Shown here one piece after another: positions 27,286 to 36,538 of a stretch of DNA of 64,000 nt. The notes under the pieces are model-generated. The model made no database searches. It was not told where the DNA came from and saw only the letters and a program-made list of their open reading frames with translations. A program made the position numbers and the translations under genes. Each line of letters opens with the position of its first letter. Positions within the stretch are counted from its first letter, which is position 1. Location: contig CBDCFL010000024.1 of assembly GCA_965216135.1 (NCBI GenBank), positions 124,001 to 188,000 of the forward strand, in the 5' to 3' direction. This stretch comes from CBDCFL01 sp965216135 (lineage in GTDB: Bacteria; Pseudomonadota; Alphaproteobacteria; Rhodobacterales; Rhodobacteraceae).

Positions 27286-28321
27286 TGTCTCTGCCTGCAA
27301 GGCGGCGAAATACCAATGGCGCCCCAAGAATAACCAGCATGATCCGCACCACATGGGCCAGCGAAACATAAGCCACCTCCTGACCCATCGCCAGCGCAAG
27401 CAGGCTCATCTCGACAAAACCGCCGGGCGAAAACGCTAAAAAAGCCTGGCGCAGGTCGATGCCGCTGATCCGCGCCACGACAAGGGCAGATGCAAGCGCC
27501 ACAAGGATCATCAGCACAGAAGAAACTGCGCCAAGCGCCAGGTCGCGGGCAATCATCCGCACCGGCACGTCACCAAATCGCGTGCCGATCCTGAGGCCCA
27601 GGATGATCTGCGCGGCGATAAACAACACGCTCGGCGGTGCCACGGCGACCCATCCCGCAACATGGACCACGCCGCTCAGGATCATCGGGCCCAGCATTTG
27701 CGGCGCGGGCAGGCGCAGCGCTTTGCCTAAGGGTAATCCAAGGATTGCGGCGGCCAACAGCCAGATCGCCGAGGTCGCGTCAATATCGCTGAGCGCCAGC
27801 CAGGTGCCGGAAACCGAACTTGACCGCACCCCCAGGATCAGCCCGAAGAACAACGCCACAAATCCGATCACGCATAAAATTCGCGCGGCATGGGCTAGTG
27901 CGATGCGCCGCTCGTCACCACCAGCTGCGCCGCCCAAAATCATCATGTCGTTCAGCCCGCCGGGCATGGCCGCGTAATATGCGGTGACATTATCCATACC
28001 CGCAACGCGCCGGTAAAATGTGAACGACACCGCCGCACTTGCCGCCACGAACGGTACCAGCATGGCAACGGTCACGGCAAATTCGGGCGCCATTGCCAAT
28101 AGTTCGGCGGTGATCCGAGAGCCTAGCATGACGCCAACAACCGGCAGCGCCAGTGAGACCATGACGGCTGGCTGATAGATTCTTACGCCCGACGAAGCCG
28201 CGATCGTTGCCCCGATCATCGGCCCCAGCATCCACGGCAGTGGCAATCCGATATTGAACGCGATCAGGCCAGAAATGACGCCGATTGTCAGCGACACCAG
28301 ATAAATCGCGGCGCGGTTCAT
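27272..28321 (-). CDS. AbrB-family membrane protein
   Basis: A 349-residue inner-membrane protein with about ten hydrophobic segments in two similar halves. Each half has the family's glycine/proline pattern: LPLPWMLGPMIGAT in the N-half and LPAPQMLGPMILSG in the C-half. YYAAMPGGLNDMMILG is also characteristic. The family is annotated AbrB / putative ammonia monooxygenase, although transport is more likely. It lies 6 nt after trhO and overlaps the VOC gene, forming a three-gene unit. Confidence 0.8.
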   Translation of the reverse strand: MNRAAIYLVSLTIGVISGLIAFNIGLPLPWMLGPMIGATIAASSGVRIYQPAVMVSLALPVVGVMLGSRITAELLAMAPEFAVTVAMLVPFVAASAAVSFTFYRRVAGMDNVTAYYAAMPGGLNDMMILGGAAGGDERRIALAHAARILCVIGFVALFFGLILGVRSSSVSGTWLALSDIDATSAIWLLAAAILGLPLGKALRLPAPQMLGPMILSGVVHVAGWVAVAPPSVLFIAAQIILGLRIGTRFGDVPVRMIARDLALGAVSSVLMILVALASALVVARISGIDLRQAFLAFSPGGFVEMSLLALAMGQEVAYVSLAHVVRIMLVILGAPLVFRRLAGRDNDGF

Positions 28322-28327
28322 AGCCGC

Positions 28328-29230
28328 CTATCTGCCAATATGCCGCCCGCCGCGTGCCACCGCCAGCGCCACCTGTTTCTGCCGCTCGCGAAACCCGGCC
28401 TTGGCCCTGGCATCGGTTTCATCAACACAATGGTGACAGCTGATACCGCGTTCATATTCGGGCCGTTTATGGTCGGCGGGCAAAATCGGTCGCCGACAAG
28501 CAAAGCACAATTCATGCACCCCTTGGACCAACCCGTGACCCACCGAAACGCGCCCGTCAAAGACAAAGCATCCACCGCGCCACGCGCTGCCGGCTTCGGG
28601 CACCTCTTCAAGATATTTCAGAATGCCGCCTCTCAGGTGATATACATGCCTGACTCCCTGGCTCAGCAGGTAATTGGTCGATTTCTCGCAGCGAATGCCG
28701 CCGGTGCAGAACATCGCGATCCGTTTGCCCGCGAAACGGCGTTTGTTTTCCTGCCACCAGGCCGGAAAATCGCCGAAACTCTTGGTATTGGGATCGATCG
28801 CGCCGTCAAACGTGCCGATCGCCACCTCGTAATCATTGCGCGTGTCAATCACCGCGACATCGGGTGCCGCGATCAGCGCATTCCAGTCACCCGGATCGAC
28901 GTAATGCCCGACCCCCGCACTGGGGTCGAGATCCGGCTGTCCCATGGTCACGATCTCACGTTTCAGCCGCACTTTTAGGCGGTTGAACGGCTCCACCTCA
29001 GCCTGGCTTTCCTTGCTCTCAATCGCTGCACAGCCCGGCAGGGCGCGAACATGGTCCAGCACCGCATCAATTCCCGCGCGCGACCCGGAGATCGTGCCGT
29101 TAATGCCTTCGCGCGCCAGCAATAACGTGCCGCGGACGCCGTTGCCGCGTGCGCATTCAAGCAACGGCACGCGCAGCGCGGCCGGATCGTCAATCTTGGT
29201 AAAGTGGTAAAACGCGGCGACAACAAACAT
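28328..29230 (-). CDS. trhO: tRNA uridine(34) hydroxylase TrhO
   Basis: A 300-residue rhodanese-type enzyme (YceA/TrhO) that hydroxylates U34 of certain tRNAs. The N-terminal domain LLAREGINGTISGS, the rhodanese segment VAVIDTRNDYEVAIGTF and the active loop MFCTGGIRCEKSTN with its catalytic Cys are present. The C-terminus has Cys pairs (CFAC ... CHHC) that may bind zinc. Length and start (MFVVAAFYHF) are typical. Confidence 0.92.
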   Translation of the reverse strand: MFVVAAFYHFTKIDDPAALRVPLLECARGNGVRGTLLLAREGINGTISGSRAGIDAVLDHVRALPGCAAIESKESQAEVEPFNRLKVRLKREIVTMGQPDLDPSAGVGHYVDPGDWNALIAAPDVAVIDTRNDYEVAIGTFDGAIDPNTKSFGDFPAWWQENKRRFAGKRIAMFCTGGIRCEKSTNYLLSQGVRHVYHLRGGILKYLEEVPEAGSAWRGGCFVFDGRVSVGHGLVQGVHELCFACRRPILPADHKRPEYERGISCHHCVDETDARAKAGFRERQKQVALAVARGGRHIGR

Positions 29231-29255
29231 AGGCCCGCGCTATAGGGCGCCGAGT

Positions 29256-29726
29256 TCAGCCAATCAATCCCTGCAACCCCTCAAACCAGTACGTCCAGGC
29301 ATCGGGTGCCTCAAGGCGCGCGCGCATTGCCGCCGCCTGATCGCCATAGGCTGCGAGGCCGGAATGCTCGAACCTGATCCGCGTGCCGCCGCCGGGTGCG
29401 GCGTCGAACCTGATTTCTAGGCGCGTCTCAATGGAGGCATCGAACTCAAATTCAGGCGATAATTGCCAGATTAAAACCAGCAGTTCCGGCGGCTGATAAG
29501 CCTCCACCCGTCCCCATTGGCACCGGTTGGATGCCGCATCCACTTCATACCATTGCCCACCCGCGCGTGCCTCGACCACCAGGTCAACGCGGCCATGCTC
29601 AAACAGCGAATGCTCGCCCGGCACCCATTCGTCCATCCTGTGCGCAAATATGTCAAAGGCTTTGGCCGGATCCGGTTTGACGGTGAATTCGCGGGTAATC
29701 GGGGCTATTGTTAGCATGCCGGTCAT
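29256..29726 (-). CDS. SRPBCC (AHSA1-like) domain protein, upstream region cut by IS630
   Basis: A 156-residue START/SRPBCC-fold protein (FTVKPDPAKAFDIFAHRMDEW ... WTYWFEGLQGLIG) of the type usually encoded beside an ArsR regulator. The ATG at 29726-29724 is formed partly from the TA target copy. Before insertion it lay 1 nt after the arsR stop, with AAGGAGGAG just upstream. The IS630 now separates that ribosome-binding site from the start codon by 1.16 kb. The frame is intact but translation is probably impaired. Confidence 0.85.
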   Translation of the reverse strand: MTGMLTIAPITREFTVKPDPAKAFDIFAHRMDEWVPGEHSLFEHGRVDLVVEARAGGQWYEVDAASNRCQWGRVEAYQPPELLVLIWQLSPEFEFDASIETRLEIRFDAAPGGGTRIRFEHSGLAAYGDQAAAMRARLEAPDAWTYWFEGLQGLIG

Positions 29727-29727
29727 A

Positions 29728-30883
29728 CCAACGGCCCCCAGATTTGACTCAAGGGGATTCCCACGAGCGGCGTGATCTGATTCAGTGGCATCAAGGCAAG
29801 GGAGGCTTTGATGGCAGTAAGGATTACGCGCAAAGACAAGTCCGCAGGCGAGCTTCGCCAGGAAGCGGCGCGGTGCCGGGATGGGAAAGCGGCGCGACGG
29901 ATGTTGGCGATTGCCCTGGTTCTGGATGGGGTTGACCGCAAGACGGCGGCAGAAAACTGCGGCATGGATCGGCAGACGCTGCGGGATTGGGCCCACCGTT
30001 ACAATGCGGAGGGCGTGTCGGGCCTGTTCAACCGTCGCCCGCCGGATCCACCCTGTCTGCTGAGCGCGGCACAGAAGGAGGAGTTGGCGGAAATGGTTCG
30101 GGCGGGTCCCGACCCCGAAACCGATGGGGTTGTGCGCTGGCGGCGCATTGATCTGAAACGCAAGATCGAAGAGCGCTTCGGCGTCACCATGCATGAGCGA
30201 ACTGTTGGCAAACAATTGGCAAGCCTGGGCTTTCGGCGTCTGTCGGTGCGCCCGCAGCATCCGAAATCCGACCCGGATGCACAGGAGGCTTTTAAAAAAA
30301 CTTCGCCGCAGAGGTAGAAGCAGCCTTGCCGGAAACAGCCCGCAGCAAGCCCCTGGAGATATGGTTTCAGGATGAAGCGCGGGTTGGCCAGCAGGGCACG
30401 CTCACCCGTATCTGGGCCGAGCGTGGAACACGCCCCCGTGCCCCGCGCGACACCCGCTATATCTGGAGCTACATTTTCGGCGCCGTCTGCCCGGAACGGG
30501 CTGAAGCGGCCGCTCTGATCATGCCACATGCCGACACACAGGCCATGAGCGCGCATCTCGCCGAGATCGCTAAAACCGTCGCATCGGGCGCACATGCCCT
30601 TCTCATTCTGGATGGCGCTGGCTGGCACAGTTCGGCAGAGCTGGAGGTACCCGACAACATCACCCTGCTCAAACTCCCGCCCTATTCCCCTGAACTCAAC
30701 CCGATGGAAAATGTGTGGGCTTATCTGCGTGCCAACAAGCTCGCCATATCCGTCTTCGACAATTATGAGCAGATCGTCGACAGGTGTTGCGAAGCATGGA
30801 ACTTCTTTGCAAACGACAAAACCGCAATCACGTCAATCACTACCAGACAATGGGCCAAAACGGTCAACGACTAGGGCCGTTGG
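29728..30883 (+). mobile_element. IS630-family element type B, complete (1156 bp)
   Basis: The ends CCAACGGCC and GGCCGTTGG form a perfect 9-bp inverted repeat, flanked by TA at 29726-29727 and 30884-30885. It lies between arsR and its SRPBCC partner gene. The fragment at 892-1054 belongs to the same type. Confidence 0.93.
29811..30874 (+). CDS. IS630 type B transposase, two ORFs joined at an A7 run
   Basis: The first ORF (MAVRITRKDK..., SD GGGAGG) ends at 30317 just after the run GCT TTT AAA AAA ACT. The rest follows in the -1 frame to 30874, with catalytic motifs WFQDEARVGQQ, LILDGAGWHS and ELNPMENVW. A -1 slip on the A7 run gives one protein of about 354 residues. Related elements here have A8 at this place and read through. 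So this is either programmed slippage, as known for other IS families, or a 1-nt loss. Confidence 0.75.
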
Positions 30884-30885
30884 TA

Positions 30886-31191
30886 TCACTCCTCCTTATC
30901 TGCCAGTTGCGCATATCGGCCCAACGCGGCCTGCCAGTAGCGTTCCAGCGTTTCGCGCACCGGGACCAGCCCGCTGGCATTAAACCTGTAGACATTGCTT
31001 GCGCCCTTCGGCTCCGCCAAAACCAGCCCCGCCTCGCGCAGCTTCTTCAAATGCTGCGATACTGCTGGTTGGCTGACACCTGCCACATCGGTCAGCGCCC
31101 TCACGGTGCGCGGGCCGTTCGCTAGCTCATCCAGCAGAATCTGCCGGGTCGGTTCGGCCAGAATCGTCAGGATCGCATTTGCATAAGCCAC
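30886..31191 (-). CDS. ArsR-family transcriptional regulator
   Basis: A 101-residue winged-helix protein (ILTILAEPTRQILLDELANG ... VSQPAVSQHLKKLREAGLV). There is no obvious metal-binding Cys pair, as expected for the subgroup paired with SRPBCC proteins. The start is GTG at 31191. A strong promoter places the transcript start at or next to this codon, so the mRNA may be leaderless. The downstream SRPBCC partner is now beyond an IS630. Confidence 0.88.
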   Translation of the reverse strand: MAYANAILTILAEPTRQILLDELANGPRTVRALTDVAGVSQPAVSQHLKKLREAGLVLAEPKGASNVYRFNASGLVPVRETLERYWQAALGRYAQLADKEE

Positions 31192-31226
31192 AGCTTATCA
31201 TACGTGCCAGCTTATGTAATTGTCAA
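31183..31226 (-). promoter_or_regulatory. arsR promoter with repeated operator
   Basis: On the minus strand TTGACA (31226-31221), an 18-nt spacer and TATGAT (31202-31197) form a good housekeeping promoter. A perfect dyad ATAAGC-N4-GCTTAT (31183-31198) covers the start site, and a further ATAAGCTG copy lies in the spacer. This arrangement suits autorepression by the ArsR protein. Confidence 0.7.
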
Positions 31227-31321
31227 TGTCATGCTTTTCCTGGTAAAAATACTCCTGTCTGAGCGGCTTGACCCACGCGCTGCCCCAGCATAGCAATCCG
31301 GAGCAGCCACAGGGGGCGCTG

Positions 31322-31918
31322 ATGCAATCAGGTCTTATCGTCATCGACATCCAGAATGATTTTTGCCCGGACGGCGCGTTGGCGGTCCCAGATGGCGGCG
31401 CAATCGTGCCGGGGGTCAATGCGATGATGGCCCAGGCTGATGCGGTAATTCTGACACAAGACTGGCACCCGGACGATCACAGTTCGTTCGCCAGCCGGTA
31501 TGACGGACTTGAACCGTTCCAGACCACCGAAATGGCCTATGGCACTCAAATCCTCTGGCCAGATCATTGCATCCAGGGCAGCGCCGGCGCCGAATTCCAC
31601 AAAGACCTGAATACCGACCGCGCCGATCTGATCATCCGCAAGGGCTTTCGCGCCGAGATCGACAGCTATTCCGCCTTTTCTGAAAATGATCACAAAACGC
31701 CAACCGGTTTGCATGGGTATCTCAGCGAACGCGGCATCAGCGACCTGACAATGGTCGGGCTGGCAACCGATTTTTGCGTGAATTATTCCGCACTTGATGC
31801 GGCGCGCCTTGGTTATACAGTCACCGTCGACATGCGCCGTTGCCGGGCGATCGATCTTGACGGATCGCTCAACGCCGCGATTGAGGCCATGCGCGGCGCG
31901 GGCGCGTCGCTGGTCTGA
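31322..31918 (+). CDS. pncA: Nicotinamidase PncA
   Basis: A 198-residue isochorismatase-fold amidase converting nicotinamide to nicotinate. The catalytic Asp of LIVIDIQNDFCPDGAL, Lys of DLIIRKGFRAEID and Cys of GLATDFCVNYSALDAA are present, together with the metal-site DWHPDDH. ATG at 31322 gives the normal N-terminus. With pncB 2.4 kb downstream it supplies the nicotinate branch of NAD salvage. Confidence 0.93.
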   Translation: MQSGLIVIDIQNDFCPDGALAVPDGGAIVPGVNAMMAQADAVILTQDWHPDDHSSFASRYDGLEPFQTTEMAYGTQILWPDHCIQGSAGAEFHKDLNTDRADLIIRKGFRAEIDSYSAFSENDHKTPTGLHGYLSERGISDLTMVGLATDFCVNYSALDAARLGYTVTVDMRRCRAIDLDGSLNAAIEAMRGAGASLV

Positions 31919-32000
31919 TACCGGCAATCCGCCTTGCCGGATTTTTAACCAAAGCCCGATAACAAGACCGGCATCCATAGTGCAATAATCGTGCCAGACC

Positions 32001-34266
32001 ATGACAGCTGACATTGCCGATGCCGGGGCTGATCTGGCCGAATTCGATGCCCGCCACTCGCAGCGGGGGCTTTACCTGCGCCATGCGCGCGCGCGCACCG
32101 CCAATTTCTGGCCACGCCAGATTGTCACGGGCCTCGGCTCCGCCAGTCTTGCGGCTTTTGTTTCGCTCGAGACCGGGATGATCACTCTTTGCCTGGCGCT
32201 TGTCGGCGAGGTCATCGATTGCGCCGCGCTGCGCCATGGTCAGCACTTGGTGGACCGCGACGCACTATTTTCTCGTGTGGTGCGGCTGACAAGCGCCAGC
32301 GCTGCGTTACAAGCCACGACAATCGCGCTTTGCGTTCTGATCGCGACAACCGGCGAAAACGGGCAGCACACCGTATTTTTCGGATATGCCTTTCTCGCTG
32401 GCGCCGCGGTGAACGCTGGTGTTTTCCTGTCGTTTCACCCACCCTCATCGATAACCCGGCTGGTGATCTACGCCGCCACTTTCCTTTATCTTGTCGCCAA
32501 CCAGACGGCCGACGCGGTCATTGGCGATTCCACACATGCGCTCAACCTGCTGGGCGCGCCGATATTGGCCCTATATGGTTTACTCGTTTGTCGCCTTTGC
32601 CCGCAAAAACCATCTGCGGAATTTTACCGCAGAGCGTGACCTTGTGCGCCGGGGCCGCGCCCTGGCGGATGCAAATGCGCAGCTGCGTGCGCAACAGATC
32701 GAAACCCGCAAACTGGCGCTTGTCGTGCAATTGGCCAACGACAGCGTGGTCATGTCCGACCCGAACGGGGCCATAATTTGGGTGAACGACACCTTCACAC
32801 GGATAACCGGATACACAGTGGCCGAAGCGATCGGCAAAAAACCGGGCGATCTTCTGAACGCGCCGGAAACCAGCGCGGAAACCATCGACAAGATTGCCCA
32901 AGCAGTCGCCGGCGGCGAATTGCTGCGCACCGAAGTACTCAACAAGACCAAAAGCGGTGCGCGTGTCTGGATGGATATCAACCTTGTCCCCGTGCTTGAC
33001 GAAAACGGCTCGGTAAATGTGGTTATAGCGATCGAACGCGACATCACGACCGCCAAGAAAAATGAAACAGAGCTTGCCGCCGCGATGCAGAACGCCAAAG
33101 CCGCGGCGCGCGCCAAGGCGGATTTTCTGGCCACCATGAGCCATGAGATCCGCACCCCAATGAACGCCATCCTGGGCATGGCGGAATTGCTTGCCGAGGC
33201 CGAGCTCGACGCAGAAGAGCAGCTCTATGCCACCACCATCCGCGAAAGCGCCGAGGCCTTGCTGGCGATCCTGAACGACATTCTTGACTTGTCCAAACTC
33301 GACGCCGGCAAACTCTCGCTGGATGTGTCCGAATTCGACCTGGCAACTTGCCTTCAATCGGCGGTCGATCTGTTTGGGGCCCGGGCGCGCGCCAAAGGCG
33401 TCGAACTGACGCTGACCCTGGCCGATGGAATGGTCGAAAACCCGCGCGGCGACGCTGGCAGGCTCAGGCAAATCCTGCTGAACCTGATCGGCAATGCGCT
33501 CAAGTTTACCGAACAAGGCCATGTGCGGATCACTGCACAGACGCGACAATGCCAGGATCAAATTCAGCTGACGATCTGCGTCGCAGACACCGGCATTGGC
33601 ATAAGTGACGAACTCTGTGGCGCGATTTTTGATGAGTTTTCACAAGCCGAAAGCACCACCACCCGGCAGTTTGGCGGCACCGGGTTGGGCCTGACCATCT
33701 CGCAGCAACTGGCCCGGCAAATGGGCGGTGAGATCACTGTCAAGTCGCGCCTGGGTGCGGGCTCTGAGTTTACCCTGGTCGTCGACCTGGCACCCGCCCA
33801 TTCCGCCGAAATCACCCCCGACGCCACGGGCCAGGTTCCAGCTAATCTTGATGGCCTGAATGTGCTGGTTGCCGATGACAATGCCGCAAACCGCCTGCTC
33901 CTGGAAAAGTATATGAACGACCTGCCGATTAACGTAGCCTTCGCCGAAAATGGCGCAGAGCTTATTAAGATCGCGCAAACGCATGCCCCCGACGTCATAT
34001 TCGTGGATATGGCCATGCCGGTCATGGATGGCCTGACGGCGACGCGCCACCTGCGCGCCCTTGGCCCGCCCTTTGTTCAACCGCGCATCATCGCGCAGAC
34101 CGCCAACGCGCTGGATGGTGACCGCCGTTCCTGTCTTCAGGCCGGAATGGATGATTTTCTGACCAAGCCGATCGCGAAAGCGAAATTCCGGCAATGCCTG
34201 AACGATCAGGCTGCCCGCGGTGCCAGCGACGGCCCGCATTTCGCTTTGAAGAAAGCCCGGAACTGA
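32001..34266 (+). pseudogene. Membrane hybrid histidine kinase, 2-nt frameshift
   Basis: The N-terminal part (32001 to about 32575) is a multi-pass membrane region. From about 32575 the frame shifts and continues as YMVYSFVAFARKNH, then a PAS domain (VMSDPNGAIIWVNDTFTRIT) and HisKA (ATMSHEIRTPMNAILGMAEL, His phospho-acceptor). HATPase (GTGLGLTISQQLA) and a receiver domain (DVIFVDMAMPVMDG ... LTKPIAKAKF) follow. CTATATGG where CTATATATGG would keep the frame points to loss of one TA unit. Unless it is a sequence error, no full sensor is made; a soluble kinase fragment lacks a good start. Confidence 0.78.
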
Positions 34267-34304
34267 CGTATCACGGGGCCGACCCAGATTGACGGACCCG
34301 GGCC

Positions 34305-35594
34305 ATGGATATCGCAACGCGAGTCTATAACCACAAATGGAAGATCGATCCGATCGTCCGGTCGCTGATCGACACGGATTTCTACAAACTGCTGATGGCC
34401 CAATCGGTTTTTCGCAACCGGCCGGAGACCAATGTCACTTTCAGCCTGATCAACCGCACCAAATCAATTCGCCTGGCTGGACTGGTCGACGAAGGCGAAT
34501 TGCGCGAGCAGCTCGATCACATCCGCTCGCTGTCGCTGTCGCGCGGCGAGAACACCTGGCTGCGCGGCAACACCTTTTACGGCAAGCGACAAATGTTCCG
34601 TCCCGATTTCATGGAATGGTTCGAAAACCTGGCGCTGCCCCCCTATCATCTGGAAAAGCGCGATGGACAATATGTGCTGACCTTTGAGGGCAAATGGCCC
34701 GAAGTGATGATGTGGGAAATCCCCGCCCTTGCGGTTTTGATGGAACTCAGGGGCCGCGCGGTTCTGGCGCGTATGCGCCGCTTCGAGCTGGAAGTGCTGT
34801 ATGCGCGCGCGATGACCAAACTCTGGGAAAAGGTCGAGCGCCTGCGCCGCATTCCCGATCTCAGGATTGCAGATTTCGGCACCCGGCGGCGTCACTCCTT
34901 CCTCTGGCAGGATTGGGCGGTCCAGGCGATGATCGAGGGGCTGGGCGATAACTTTGTCGGCACTTCGAACTGCCTGATCGCCATGCGCCGCGACATCGAG
35001 GCGATCGGCACCAACGCGCATGAATTGCCGATGGTCTATGCCGCCCTTGCCGACAATGATGCCGACCTGGCGCGCGCGCCTTACGACGTGCTGGCCGACT
35101 GGCACGAAGAACACGACGGCAACCTGCGCGTCATTCTGCCCGACACCTATGGCACCGAGGGGTTCTTGCAAAACGCGCCGGACTGGCTGGCCGGCTGGAC
35201 CGGCGTGCGCGTTGATTCAGGCGACCCCGCCACCGGTGCCGAGACCGCCATCACCTGGTGGCAATCGCGCGGTGAGGATCCTGCCGAAAAGCTGGTGATC
35301 TTCTCCGACGGGCTGGATGTGGATGTGATCGAGGCGCTTCAGGCACAGTTTGCAGGTCGCACGCGGGTCTCGTTTGGCTGGGGCACGCTGTTGACCAACG
35401 ATTTCCGGGGTCTTGTAGCAGATGACGCACTGGCCCCGTTTTCGCTGGTCTGCAAAGCCGTCGCGGCAGACGGCCGTCCAACGGTAAAACTCTCCGACAA
35501 CCCGCGCAAATCCATGGGCCCGGCAGGCGAGATCGAGCGCTATAAACGGGTGTTTGGGGTTGGCGCACAGAGGGCTATGGATGTGGTGGTTTAG
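34305..35594 (+). CDS. pncB: Nicotinate phosphoribosyltransferase
   Basis: A 429-residue enzyme converting nicotinate and PRPP to nicotinate mononucleotide. Characteristic stretches are SLIDTDFYKLLMAQSVFRN, RIADFGTRRRHSFLWQDW with the catalytic His, and FSDGLDVDVIEALQAQF. Length is typical of the PncB type. It lies 38 nt after the kinase gene. pncA upstream produces its substrate. Confidence 0.95.
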   Translation: MDIATRVYNHKWKIDPIVRSLIDTDFYKLLMAQSVFRNRPETNVTFSLINRTKSIRLAGLVDEGELREQLDHIRSLSLSRGENTWLRGNTFYGKRQMFRPDFMEWFENLALPPYHLEKRDGQYVLTFEGKWPEVMMWEIPALAVLMELRGRAVLARMRRFELEVLYARAMTKLWEKVERLRRIPDLRIADFGTRRRHSFLWQDWAVQAMIEGLGDNFVGTSNCLIAMRRDIEAIGTNAHELPMVYAALADNDADLARAPYDVLADWHEEHDGNLRVILPDTYGTEGFLQNAPDWLAGWTGVRVDSGDPATGAETAITWWQSRGEDPAEKLVIFSDGLDVDVIEALQAQFAGRTRVSFGWGTLLTNDFRGLVADDALAPFSLVCKAVAADGRPTVKLSDNPRKSMGPAGEIERYKRVFGVGAQRAMDVVV

Positions 35595-35603
35595 GTGGCA
35601 GCT

Positions 35604-36242
35604 TTAGGGCTGTTGGGGCAAACAATAGTCCACAAGCGAATCTGGTAAAGCGACGTGTTCATTTACGAAACTCGAAATTCGTCTAGGCGGAGTCCTCTCG
35701 TTTCCAACACTGCTGCCGGCATGTTCGCGTGCAACCTGCGCTTCACCAAACTCCCCGAAATCATTAGCCCTACAACACAGACCGTACTTTCGGCCTGAAC
35801 CACACCCACAATACTCTAAGGACTTGAATTCAGTGCGCCACTCATGAACTGAAGCCGCAAGGTGTGGCCCCGGCCAATAGCCGACAACGTGATCGTGGAC
35901 GTGCCGGAATGCCCATACTGCGTACATGTCTATGAGTTCAACAATACTCTCCTGAACATCCACAGACGAAACGCAAATTGAGCCGCCATAATTGTCTGAA
36001 ACAGAATCGGGCATGAAGTTCGTGTGGCGACTTCCAATCCATTTCGGATTCTCGCCATGCACCCAGAATGCCCAGGCCGTGATTTTTCTATCCAATTTTT
36101 TGGGAATCGCGATCACGAATTGCGCGTCGATATCGGAGTCACCAAGAATAGACGCGTATACCGATAGCCAAACCCCATCAGATGCAGGACAAAGTGAACT
36201 ACGCGGATAGGCTCGAACCACGTCCGCGTAGTTTCCATTCAA
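35604..36242 (-). CDS. SEC-C motif protein with E2-like core
   Basis: A 212-residue protein. The centre reads SRHTNFMPD ... GGSICVSS, a GxIC pattern like the active-site region of ubiquitin-conjugating (E2-like) folds. A conserved-looking FRHVHDHVVGYWPG follows, then a zinc-binding SEC-C motif YCGCGSGRKYGLCCRAN. The start is TTG at 36242, overlapping the stop of the 95-codon ORF; a GTG at 36221 is an alternative. Codon use and GC are lower than its neighbours, suggesting transfer. SEC-C is certain from sequence; the E2 relation is inference from pattern. Confidence 0.72.
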   Translation of the reverse strand: MNGNYADVVRAYPRSSLCPASDGVWLSVYASILGDSDIDAQFVIAIPKKLDRKITAWAFWVHGENPKWIGSRHTNFMPDSVSDNYGGSICVSSVDVQESIVELIDMYAVWAFRHVHDHVVGYWPGPHLAASVHEWRTEFKSLEYCGCGSGRKYGLCCRANDFGEFGEAQVAREHAGSSVGNERTPPRRISSFVNEHVALPDSLVDYCLPQQP

Positions 36243-36375
36243 TCTTTTTTTTGACGATGAAACTCGCGCTTGGATGCGGCTTTGTCGGTCGACCGGGCCT
36301 CTCCGGTTTTCCTTTTCCGTCTGGAGGCCCTTTTCCGCGGTCGGGCTGAGGGTCGATACGTGACGTGTCGCTCAT
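36199..36375 (-). CDS. 58-residue Pro/Gly/Lys-rich ORF, possible multiubiquitin-protein N-terminus
   Basis: It starts MSDTSRIDPQPDRGKGPPDG with a strong ribosome site (GGAAGGAG, 8-nt spacing), unlike the other frames here. The Pro/Gly/Lys-rich stretch followed by HPSASFIVKKKIEWKL recalls the N-terminus of bacterial multiubiquitin-domain proteins as I remember them, just where the beta-grasp would begin. The frame ends soon afterwards and runs into the SEC-C ORF at an A8 run, so it may be a truncated relic. It overlaps the 95-codon ORF in another frame, and only one of the two may be translated. Confidence 0.42.
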   Translation of the reverse strand: MSDTSRIDPQPDRGKGPPDGKGKPERPGRPTKPHPSASFIVKKKIEWKLRGRGSSLSA

Positions 36376-36526
36376 TTGATGTACTCCTTCCCAAGATTGA
36401 CACTTCTTCTGGACAGACGACTCCATCATCTTGCACCCTAGGGAAGACACACATCATCATCTGCTCACCAATGGTCGCTAGCCTTTCCTTCGCCTCAGCG
36501 CTAATGTGATATTCGAGGTTAGTCAT
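36239..36526 (-). CDS. Small hypothetical ORF divergent from the XRE-ImmA gene
   Basis: A 95-codon ORF (MTNLEYHISAEAKERLATIG...) that starts about 25 nt after a good minus-strand promoter but lacks an obvious ribosome-binding site. The first ~50 residues look protein-like. The second half is Arg/Lys-rich and overlaps the 58-codon ORF in a different frame, so it may be a by-product. It ends in GAT TGA after an A8 run. A -1 slip there would join it to the SEC-C frame (AGA TTG AAT GGA). Confidence 0.4.
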   Translation of the reverse strand: MTNLEYHISAEAKERLATIGEQMMMCVFPRVQDDGVVCPEEVSILGRSTSNERHVTYRPSARPRKRASRRKRKTGEARSTDKAASKREFHRQKKD

Positions 36527-36538
36527 TTGACTGAGCCG

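Noticed and set aside
36239..36526. Treating the Arg/Lys-rich second half of the 95-codon ORF as a nucleic-acid-binding domain
   Set aside because: That stretch overlaps the better-supported 58-codon frame, and such Arg-rich readings commonly arise out of frame.
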